Source: JBBRZF01 sp038236965 (lineage in GTDB: Bacteria > Acidobacteriota > Terriglobia > Terriglobales > Acidobacteriaceae). From it: a stretch of 11,437 nt of DNA. The position numbers and the translations under genes are program-made. Location of the stretch: assembly GCA_038236965.1 (NCBI GenBank), contig JBBRZF010000116.1:1-11437 (forward strand), given 5' to 3'. The notes under the pieces are model-generated. The model did no database searches, was not told the origin of the DNA, and saw only the letters and a program-made list of their open reading frames with translations. This document shows, one piece after another, positions 1 to 5,126 of this stretch (the first letter of the stretch is position 1; every line of letters begins with the position of its first letter).

Positions 1-403
1 CAAACTCGCGATACTTCGCCAAGCGCAGCGAAGCGTAATTCGCGAACACTGGAAAAATTTCTCCATCCAGTCCCGCAATAATCTTGTAAGTCGCTTCCGT
101 CTTCCGCTGCGCCGAGGATGCCGCCGGGACAGAAGAAGCCGCTCCCACGCGCATCCCCGCCTTGTTTGCTTCAGGAACCGCAACCGCCGGCGCAGCTGCC
201 GCCGCATTTACTACCGGAGTAGTTGCCAATGTTGCCGCCGGCCCTTCGCCCGCGTACGCAAACACACCAAAACACACCGCTCCCGTCAGCGCCGCCGAGG
301 CCGGCAGCACGCGAGATAAACGCGCAAACCGCCCACGCGCGTAACTCAGGACCGAGAGGATGTGGTTGATCACGAGAGCAGAGTAGCCCTGAACCGGCAA
401 CAT
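1..403 (-). CDS. Partial hypothetical protein with N-terminal signal or membrane-anchor segment
   Basis: The minus-strand frame is open from ATG at 403 to the left edge (134 codons seen, no stop), so the C-terminus lies outside the window. The N-terminal 33 or so residues are Arg-rich. They are followed by a hydrophobic stretch of about 20 residues (VLPASAALTGAVCFGVFAYA) that could be a signal peptide ending near AYAG or a single membrane anchor. A low-complexity Ala/Pro/Val linker of about 45 residues follows, then a more ordered segment (TYKIIAGLDGEIFPVFANYA) where a folded domain seems to begin. An in-frame TAG lies 21 bases upstream of the ATG, and there is no clear ribosome binding site. 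I do not recognise the family. The layout suggests an exported or envelope-anchored protein. That this is a real gene is inferred from the signal/linker/domain layout. Confidence 0.6.
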   Translation of the reverse strand, partial: MLPVQGYSALVINHILSVLSYARGRFARLSRVLPASAALTGAVCFGVFAYAGEGPAATLATTPVVNAAAAAPAVAVPEANKAGMRVGAASSVPAASSAQRKTEATYKIIAGLDGEIFPVFANYASLRLAKYREF

Positions 404-464
404 GCAAATCCGGCAGAAACCCTAGTTCTAAACCGTCTTCTCAGGGCCAAATCAGCCATTACCA

Positions 465-995
465 ATGCTTGAGATCGAACTCAATCACGCTGCCGATAAT
501 CCCGTCTTCTTCCCCGACGAAGAACTCGTTCTCACAGGCGCAAATTTCCAGGGCACACCCATGAGTTCGATGGCGACGATGGACCACGAGTTCTCGATGA
601 TCTGGCGAGTTTTGAGAGCGGTGGTCATTCCCATGGAAACGAAATCTTCCTGGTCGGCTGCTGCCGGGATGGACCCGATGGCGGCGGGAGTAGAGAGGAT
701 GCGGCTCTCCGCAACCAAAGCGCCGGCGGTGTATTGCGTCAGCATGAGACCACTGAACATGCCTGCGCCATTGGTGAGGAATGCGGGAAGCCCCATCGAC
801 AGGTGAGGATTCATCAGGCGATTGAGGCGGCGCTCGCAAAGCACTGTCTTGTGACGCACACCGTTGACGCTTTCACGCGAAAAGAGAATCCTTCCGTCAG
901 TTCATAATTCGTTCTCTTGGAACAATCTGACTCGCGTTGTTCGCGGCGGAAAGATTCTGGAAGCTGCAGAGAAAGTGGTAGGCAAACTGGAATAG
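465..995 (+). pseudogene. Remnant of aromatic amino acid ammonia-lyase (HAL/PAL/TAL, MIO family) with internal inversion
   Basis: Three pieces of one lyase lie here. Piece 1 (plus, about 465-560) reads LEIELNHAADNPVFF and then LTGANFQGTP, matching the family's E-x-N...DNP...GGNFxGxP region. Piece 2 (about 561-860) matches only on the minus strand. Piece 3 (plus, about 873-995) reads REKRILPSV and then VVRGGKILEAAEKVVGKLE with a TAG stop, like the family C-terminus (LVRSGxILEAVExxVG). In an intact enzyme, piece 2 belongs between pieces 1 and 3, so a block has flipped in place. About 30-40 residues after the AIEL motif are missing. So is the whole N-terminal part with the Ala-Ser-Gly that forms the MIO cofactor: only about 60 bases separate piece 1 from the neighbouring gene. 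No functional enzyme can be made. The intact ancestor was on the plus strand, as its stop and downstream terminator show. Whether it was a His, Phe or Tyr lyase cannot be told from the fragments; GNFQGTP resembles PAL-type sequences. Confidence 0.8.
561..860 (-). pseudogene. Inverted internal block of the ammonia-lyase pseudogene
   Basis: On the minus strand this block reads without a stop through several lyase landmarks: VLCERRLNRLMNPHLS, GLPAFL, SGLMLTQYTAGALVAE, SIPAAADQEDFVSMG and ENSWSIVAIELM. These match the family's ERRxxRLxNPxLSxGLPxFL, SGxMxxQYTAAALVSE and SIPTSANQEDHVSMG motifs, the last of which holds an active-site Glu. Homology stops at the Met codon occupying 560-562, exactly where the plus-strand piece ends in GTP (codons 555-560). 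At the other end homology fades near 840-860, in NGVRHKTVLCERR. The frame has stayed open, so the rearrangement may be fairly recent or this piece may have decayed little. It has no start codon of its own that would make a sensible protein. Confidence 0.75.
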
Positions 996-1020
996 AAGTG
1001 ATTTCGAAGCGCACAACACT

Positions 1021-1061
1021 CGGGTGTTCCGAGCGTCAGGCCGGAATACCCGATCTTTTTT
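1021..1061 (+). terminator. Rho-independent terminator of the former lyase gene
   Basis: The arms CGGGTGTTCCG (1021-1031) and CGGAATACCCG (1042-1052) form an 11-bp stem with one G-U wobble and a 10-nt loop. ATCTTTTTT follows immediately (1053-1061). The T-tract is on the plus strand, so the hairpin terminates rightward transcription. The only rightward reading frame ending nearby is the lyase C-terminal piece, whose TAG is at 993-995. The element therefore appears to be a leftover of the intact lyase gene. It also lies just beyond the stop of the convergent minus-strand gene (1089) and could insulate it. Confidence 0.75.
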
Positions 1062-1088
1062 GGCGTGGCAAGAGTGACTTTCCCGCCG

Positions 1089-1454
1089 TTACTTCCTGTC
1101 CTCATCATCCAGCAGATGCAGCCGAATCTCTCCCTTGGGCTCCGTCTCAACCGGCCTATGCTCATTCCACCAATGAATGATTCGCGCCATCACCAACCCG
1201 ATCACGACGCTGATAGCCAGGAACCAGCGTATCGCCGGAACCCAAACCAGCAACCCGATCAGGATGATCCCGCCGAACACGATCCCAATCACGCCCTTGT
1301 TCCACAAACTTCCCGCAATTCGAGGTTTATGACGTTCAATTCCTGAATTGTAGGACTCCTTCCCAGGTTCTGCACCTGTTCCCGCCACAGATTCCAATCT
1401 TTCCCCCGGGGGCGCGAAAAAAATATTTCCGACCTTTTTTATCGTAGTTCCCAA
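1089..1454 (-). CDS. Small two-helix membrane protein, unknown function
   Basis: From the TTG at 1454 this frame encodes 121 residues. The N-terminal 50 or so are polar. Two hydrophobic segments follow (GVIGIVFGGIILIGLLVWVP and IRWFLAISVVIGLVMARII) separated by a very short turn, then WWNEHRP and an acidic tail ending LLDDEDRK. This predicts a hairpin of two transmembrane helices with a polar N-terminal domain. The start is unsure: there is no ATG in the N-terminal part, and no ribosome binding site precedes 1454. A second in-frame TTG at 1397 has a GGGGGA run just upstream and may be the true start (102 residues). The gene is divergent from iscR and shares its upstream region, but nothing ties it functionally to Fe-S assembly. 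I do not recognise the family. Its clear membrane topology and open frame argue that it is real. Confidence 0.65.
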   Translation of the reverse strand: MGTTIKKVGNIFFAPPGERLESVAGTGAEPGKESYNSGIERHKPRIAGSLWNKGVIGIVFGGIILIGLLVWVPAIRWFLAISVVIGLVMARIIHWWNEHRPVETEPKGEIRLHLLDDEDRK

Positions 1455-1512
1455 ACTACTAATTCTACAGGACTTACCATTCTATACCAATGCGACCGCT
1501 CCCTGCTTCGTG

Positions 1513-1542
1513 TTGCTTTTTTCGCTCTCGAGCATCTAAACT
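1513..1542 (+). promoter_or_regulatory. Candidate sigma-70-type promoter of the isc operon
   Basis: TTGCTT (1513-1518) and TAAACT (1537-1542) are separated by 18 bases. They resemble -35 and -10 boxes and would start transcription near 1549. That start is immediately in front of the palindrome at 1550-1564 and about 25 bases before the iscR start codon. The boxes are imperfect and were chosen by eye. The assignment rests mainly on position and on the lack of better pairs in the 1455-1574 gap. Confidence 0.4.
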
Positions 1543-1549
1543 CTAAGTG

Positions 1550-1564
1550 CGACTAAATAGGTCG
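1550..1564 (+). promoter_or_regulatory. Candidate IscR/Rrf2 operator upstream of iscR
   Basis: CGACTAAATAGGTCG is an imperfect inverted repeat with outer CGAC/GTCG arms. It keeps the GACTA half site and A/T-rich centre of the E. coli type 1 IscR site (GACTAAAATAGTC-like); the second half site AGGTC differs at two positions. It sits 10 bases before the iscR ATG and just after the candidate -10 box, where a bound regulator would block transcription. This fits the known negative autoregulation of isc operons by cluster-loaded IscR. Binding here is an inference. Confidence 0.5.
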
Positions 1565-1574
1565 GATTAATCGA

Positions 1575-2015
1575 ATGCTCAAGCTCACCAAAAAAGCCGA
1601 TTACGGTCTCATCGCCATGCGCCACCTTGCGCAGCATGCAGACCTCGGCGCGTGTAGCGCAAAAGATTTGGCTGAGATGTACGGAATGCCGCAAGAGGCT
1701 TTGGCCAAGATTTTGCAGAAGCTGGTTAAGTCCCGGCTCCTGAGTTCGCAGCACGGAACCAATGGTGGTTACACGCTTGCCCGTGATGCCCGGTCCATCA
1801 GCGCCTTTGAAGTGATCAAGGCCATCGAGGGACCGCTCTTCCTTACTTCCTGCACCACGCACAAGGGAGATTGCGAGCACACCAGCCGTTGTACCGTGCG
1901 GGAGCCGCTGCGCAAAGTCAGCCTCAGCATTGAAGAAGTTTTGACCAAGCTCACCCTTTGGGAAATGACAGAACAACCGGAGCAGGCGCCCATGGATTTG
2001 GTGACGCTCCGATAA
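1575..2015 (+). CDS. iscR: Rrf2-family Fe-S cluster-sensing regulator IscR
   Basis: This 146-residue protein has the Rrf2 winged-helix fold. It starts LKLTKKADYGLIAMRHLA, carries the recognition-helix region MPQEALAKILQKLVKSRLL (Glu41 matches the specificity-setting Glu43 of E. coli IscR), and has the wing GTNGGYTLAR. Three cysteines, C93, C100 and C106, form the cluster-binding loop (C-x6-C-x5-C). E. coli IscR binds [2Fe-2S] through C92, C98, C104 and H107. Here the position two residues after the third Cys plus one is Arg109, not His, so the fourth ligand must come from elsewhere (H96 and H102 are in the loop) or differ in kind. IscR with a cluster represses the isc operon, and apo-IscR controls other promoters. 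The gene is first in the operon, has a nearby operator, and iscS starts 45 bases downstream. The ribosome binding site is weak. Confidence 0.93.
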   Translation: MLKLTKKADYGLIAMRHLAQHADLGACSAKDLAEMYGMPQEALAKILQKLVKSRLLSSQHGTNGGYTLARDARSISAFEVIKAIEGPLFLTSCTTHKGDCEHTSRCTVREPLRKVSLSIEEVLTKLTLWEMTEQPEQAPMDLVTLR

Positions 2016-2044
2016 CGGAATTGCAACATGCCGCTTAGGGCGGC

Positions 2045-2050
2045 GAGGAG
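2045..2050 (+). promoter_or_regulatory. Ribosome binding site that places the iscS start at 2061
   Basis: GAGGAG lies 10 bases before ATG 2061. The alternative ATG at 2028 in the same frame has only a poor purine stretch (CGGAA) upstream, and its extra 11 residues are basic and unlike any IscS N-terminus. Confidence 0.5.
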
Positions 2051-2060
2051 AACGAAGCAA

Positions 2061-3314
2061 ATGGTGAACGCTGTCCTAAACGCGCAGGAGCAGGTAAAAC
2101 TGCCCATCTATCTCGATAATCATGCCACCACGCGGATGGACCCGCGCGTTCTCGAGGAAATGCTTCCCTACTTCACCGAGAAGTTCGGTAACGCGGCCAG
2201 CCGCAATCACGAGTTTGGATGGCACGCCGAACAGGCCGTCGAGCAGGCTCGCGAACGCATTGCCAAACTCATTGGCGCCACTTCGAAGGAGATCATCTTT
2301 ACCTCCGGCGCCACGGAGAGCAACAACCTCGCCATCAAGGGCGTCGCGGAGATGTATCGCGAAAAAGGAAATCACATCATCACCCAGGCAACCGAGCACA
2401 AGGCTGTGCTCGATACCTGCAAGCGCCTTGAGAAGAACGGATACCGCGTCACCTATCTGCCCGTGCAGAAAGATGGCCGCATCAATATGGAAGACCTGAA
2501 GAACGCGATGGACGATAAGACCATCCTCGTCTCCATCATGACGGCCAACAATGAGATTGGCTCTCTTCAGCCCATCGAAGAGATCGGCAAGCTCTGTCAC
2601 GAACGCGGAGTGCTCTTCCATACCGACGCCGTACAGGCCATCGGCAAGGTGCCGTTCAACGTCATCAAGCAGAACGTTGATCTCGCCTCCATCACGGCGC
2701 ACAAACTTTACGGACCCAAGGGCGTTGGCGCTCTCTACGTTCGCCGTAAGAACCCGCGCGTCCAACTCGTCGCCCAGATCGATGGCGGCGGACACGAGCG
2801 CGGCATGCGCAGCGGCACCCTCAACGTTCCCGGCATCGTCGGACTCGGCAAGGCTTGCGAGCTCGCGATGAACGAGATGGAATCCGAGACCAGGCACTTG
2901 CTCGCGCTTCGCGATCGTCTGCAGAAGCAGGTTTTCGACGAACTCGACGAGGTGTACATCAACGGTTCGATGGAACATCGTCTGCCCGGAAACATGAACA
3001 TCAGCTTCGCCTACGTCGAAGGCGAATCGCTCTTGATGGGTATCAACGACATCGCGGTTTCCAGCGGTTCGGCCTGTACATCGGCAACCCTTGAACCGTC
3101 CTACGTACTGAAGGCGCTCGGAGCCGGCGATGATCTCGCTCACAGCTCCATTCGCTTCGGCATCGGACGCTTCAACAATGCGGCTGAGATTGATTATGTC
3201 GCCCGCAAAGTGATCGACACCGTGAAGCGTTTGCGCGAGCTTTCGCCTCTATATGAGATGGCAAAAGAAGGTATCGACCTCAGCAAGGTTTCATGGGCGA
3301 GCGAAGGACACTAA
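2061..3314 (+). CDS. iscS: Cysteine desulfurase IscS
   Basis: IscS is a PLP enzyme that takes sulfur from L-cysteine, leaving alanine. It holds the sulfur as a persulfide and passes it to IscU and other acceptors in the cytoplasm. The 417 residues align along their whole length with group I IscS: LPIYLDNHATT near the start, FTSGATESNNLAIKG, TEHKAVLDTC, the PLP lysine K215 in ITAHKLYGPKG, GGGHERGMRSGTL, and the catalytic cysteine C339 in SSGSACTSATLEPSYVL. The mobile loop is short, as in group I, and the C-terminus ends in the IscU-docking region (SPLYEMAKEGIDLSKVSWA). I prefer ATG 2061 over ATG 2028 because of its ribosome binding site. Even so, the N-terminus is about 11 residues longer than in E. 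coli. It lies between iscR and iscU, as in the classic operon. Confidence 0.97.
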   Translation: MVNAVLNAQEQVKLPIYLDNHATTRMDPRVLEEMLPYFTEKFGNAASRNHEFGWHAEQAVEQARERIAKLIGATSKEIIFTSGATESNNLAIKGVAEMYREKGNHIITQATEHKAVLDTCKRLEKNGYRVTYLPVQKDGRINMEDLKNAMDDKTILVSIMTANNEIGSLQPIEEIGKLCHERGVLFHTDAVQAIGKVPFNVIKQNVDLASITAHKLYGPKGVGALYVRRKNPRVQLVAQIDGGGHERGMRSGTLNVPGIVGLGKACELAMNEMESETRHLLALRDRLQKQVFDELDEVYINGSMEHRLPGNMNISFAYVEGESLLMGINDIAVSSGSACTSATLEPSYVLKALGAGDDLAHSSIRFGIGRFNNAAEIDYVARKVIDTVKRLRELSPLYEMAKEGIDLSKVSWASEGH

Positions 3315-3373
3315 GTTCTGAATGAACGCAAGCAATCGCGCGAACAGCGCAACCAGGTTTAGGAGTTAAAAAA

Positions 3374-3763
3374 ATGGCATACAGCGATAAGGTTCTCGAC
3401 CACTACACGAATCCCCGCAACGTTGGCTCGCTCGATAAGGCGAGTGCCGAGGTGGGCACCGGTCTGGTTGGCGCGCCCGAATGTGGCGACGTCATGAAAC
3501 TGCAGATCAAGGTCAATCCGGTGACGAATATCATCGAGGAAGCCAAGTTCAAAACCTTTGGCTGCGGCTCTGCCATTGCATCTTCTTCGCTCGCCACCGA
3601 ATGGGTGAAGGGCAAGACCGTGGACGAAGCCTTGACCATCAAGAACACCGACATCGTTCGCGAACTGTCGCTTCCCCCTGTCAAGATTCACTGCTCGGTA
3701 TTGGCTGAAGACGCCATCCGCGCGGCTATCGGCGATTGGAAGAAGAAACAGGATACGAAGTAA
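3374..3763 (+). CDS. iscU: Fe-S cluster assembly scaffold IscU
   Basis: IscU is the scaffold on which [2Fe-2S] clusters form from IscS sulfur, and from which HscA/HscB hand them on. The 129 residues match E. coli IscU (128) closely from MAYSDKVLDHYTNPRNVG onward. All active residues are present: C37 and D39 in APECGD, C64 in FGCGSAIASSS, and H106 and C107 in KIHCS. D39 is the residue whose change stabilises clusters in other IscU proteins. The HscA recognition motif LPPVK is intact at 100-104, matching the hscA/hscB genes downstream. AGGAG at 3361-3365, eight bases before the ATG, is the best ribosome binding site in the operon, consistent with strong scaffold expression. The 59-base gap from iscS shows no other feature. 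Confidence 0.97.
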   Translation: MAYSDKVLDHYTNPRNVGSLDKASAEVGTGLVGAPECGDVMKLQIKVNPVTNIIEEAKFKTFGCGSAIASSSLATEWVKGKTVDEALTIKNTDIVRELSLPPVKIHCSVLAEDAIRAAIGDWKKKQDTK

Positions 3764-3829
3764 TCGTCGCCCGGACTCATTGTCTTGGCGAGGACTAAAA
3801 TTGAAATCCAGAGAACAAATATAAAGACT

Positions 3830-4204
3830 ATGGCCGAATTGATTAATCCCCCGGCGACAGCAACCGCGCCGCAAAAAGGCATTGTCCTCACCGACAAAGC
3901 CATCGAGAAGATTCGCGCGACCCTGGCGAAGGAAGGCATTTCGCCCACCGAAGGCGGTCTGCGCCTCGGCGTGCAAGGAGGAGGCTGTTCCGGCCTCTCG
4001 TACAATATCCGCTTCGACACGCAGCCTCGCGAACGCGATCGCGTCTTCGAGTTCGGCGGCGTACGCATCTTCGTCGATCCGAAATCGTTTATCTACCTGC
4101 ACGGTATGACACTCGATTATCAGGAGACGCTCATGCAGCAAGGCTTCGTGTTCAGCAATCCGAACGCCCAGAAGTCCTGCGGTTGCGGAACATCGTTCAG
4201 CTAA
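3830..4204 (+). CDS. iscA: A-type Fe-S carrier protein IscA
   Basis: A-type carriers bind iron or Fe-S clusters and pass them to apo-proteins, especially [4Fe-4S] targets. The three conserved cysteines are C53 in GGGCSG and C117 and C119 in the C-terminal SCGCGTSF. The core between them (VFEFGGVRIFVDPKSFIYLH, then MTLDYQETLMQQGFVFSNPN) is typical. From ATG 3830 the protein has 124 residues, with a disordered Ala/Pro/Thr N-terminus about 17 residues longer than E. coli IscA (107). A longer version from TTG 3785 (139 residues) is possible. Neither start has a convincing ribosome binding site, and I chose the ATG for the better fit to family length. Its place after iscU favours IscA over ErpA or SufA. 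Confidence 0.92.
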   Translation: MAELINPPATATAPQKGIVLTDKAIEKIRATLAKEGISPTEGGLRLGVQGGGCSGLSYNIRFDTQPRERDRVFEFGGVRIFVDPKSFIYLHGMTLDYQETLMQQGFVFSNPNAQKSCGCGTSFS

Positions 4205-4264
4205 TACGCACGAGGTGTTAGGTACCTTTAACGCAACGAGCCTTTCCTTGTACCTGATTTCATT

Positions 4265-5041
4265 ATGTCCGACAAAGTCGCCATCTCGATCCTCAACAAC
4301 GGAGCCACGCCGAACGGCCAGTGCTGGTCGTGCGGAGCCATGCGCGCAGCGCACTTCTGCGACTCTTGCGGACATCTGCAACCGGCCGAGCCTACGAATT
4401 TCTTCTCCTTCTTCGACCTGCCCCGCAAGCTCAACATCGACACCAAACAGCTGGAGAAAATCTTTTACGGTCTGAGCCGCAAACTGCATCCCGATGTTTT
4501 CGCGCGCATCGATGGCCCTGAGCAGGACTGGTCGCTGCAAAAGACTTCTCAGCTCAATGACGCCTACCGCACTCTGCGCGACCCCATCTCCCGCACCGAG
4601 TACCTTCTGAAACTTGAAGGCGTGCAGATGGAAGAGCAGTCGAAGACCGCGACCGAAAATGCGCGCACTAGCGGAGAAGTGAAGAAGCAGGCCATCCCTC
4701 CCGAACTCCTCGAAGAGGTTTTCGAATTGAACATGCAGCTTGAAGAAGCGCGCAGGAACAAGAAGATGGGAGAGTCGGATGTGCAGCTTGCCTCCGACCT
4801 CGAACTGACCAGGAAAAGCCTGGAAGATAAGTACGCCGCGCTCGATAACGAACTGCGCGAATATTGGAACGAGTGGGATGCTTTTATGGATCGCCATCAC
4901 ACCGGCGAACAGTCCCCCCAGCGTACTACCCGCGACGACGCAGAACGAAAACAGATTCGCGGCAAGATGGTCTCGCTGCTTAATCGTCGCAGCTACATTC
5001 GAAACCTCGTTCGCGACGTGAACGAAGTATTAGAGATCTGA
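4265..5041 (+). CDS. hscB: J-domain co-chaperone HscB with N-terminal tetracysteine motif
   Basis: HscB brings IscU to the chaperone HscA and stimulates its ATPase. The J-domain spans about residues 44-115, with the diagnostic HPD at 75-77 (LSRKLHPDVFA). The C-terminal helical part (about 145-258) is the IscU-binding region. At 258 residues it is much longer than E. coli HscB (171). The additions are a Glu/Lys-rich linker and insertions around 120-145 and 205-230, plus an N-terminal extension holding C20-x2-C23 and C32-x2-C35 (QCWSCG, FCDSCG). That pattern, with the following DLP/HPD spacing, resembles human HSCB, whose N-terminal tetracysteine motif binds metal. E. coli HscB has none. Metal binding here is inferred. 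No ribosome binding site is visible before the ATG. It lies 60 bases after iscA and 85 before hscA. Confidence 0.92.
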   Translation: MSDKVAISILNNGATPNGQCWSCGAMRAAHFCDSCGHLQPAEPTNFFSFFDLPRKLNIDTKQLEKIFYGLSRKLHPDVFARIDGPEQDWSLQKTSQLNDAYRTLRDPISRTEYLLKLEGVQMEEQSKTATENARTSGEVKKQAIPPELLEEVFELNMQLEEARRNKKMGESDVQLASDLELTRKSLEDKYAALDNELREYWNEWDAFMDRHHTGEQSPQRTTRDDAERKQIRGKMVSLLNRRSYIRNLVRDVNEVLEI

Positions 5042-5126
5042 AATTGCATTTCGGGTGATCGCGTATCTGCCAGTTGTTGTTGCGAACGGCCTTCGAGTTA
5101 CCCGATTCGAAATTAGAAATTACCTG

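Noticed and set aside
162..344. Plus-strand open frame of 60 codons near the left edge
   Set aside because: Ala-rich shadow of the linker region of the minus-strand gene, whose signal segment and downstream ordered region make better biological sense.
917..1180. Plus-strand open frame of 87 codons across the lyase C-terminus and terminator
   Set aside because: It is out of frame with the recognisable lyase C-terminus, runs through the terminator hairpin and into the convergent gene, and its protein is low-complexity with no family features.
2076..3143. Long minus-strand open frame opposite iscS (355 codons)
   Set aside because: It is an antisense shadow of a highly conserved gene in a GC-rich genome; the translated product has no family character. 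The same applies to the long minus frames opposite iscU-hscB (3359-4900) and hscA (5460-6983).
4220..4255. AGGTAC...GTACCT inverted repeat between iscA and hscB, considered as a terminator or internal operator
   Set aside because: The arms are only six bases with a 24-base loop and no T-tract, and there is no match to the palindrome before iscR. It is likely chance.
5055..5126. GTG-initiated N-terminal extension of HscA
   Set aside because: The 24 extra residues fit no Hsp70 N-terminus, while ATG 5127 gives the standard spacing to GIDLGTTNS. Neither start has a good ribosome binding site.
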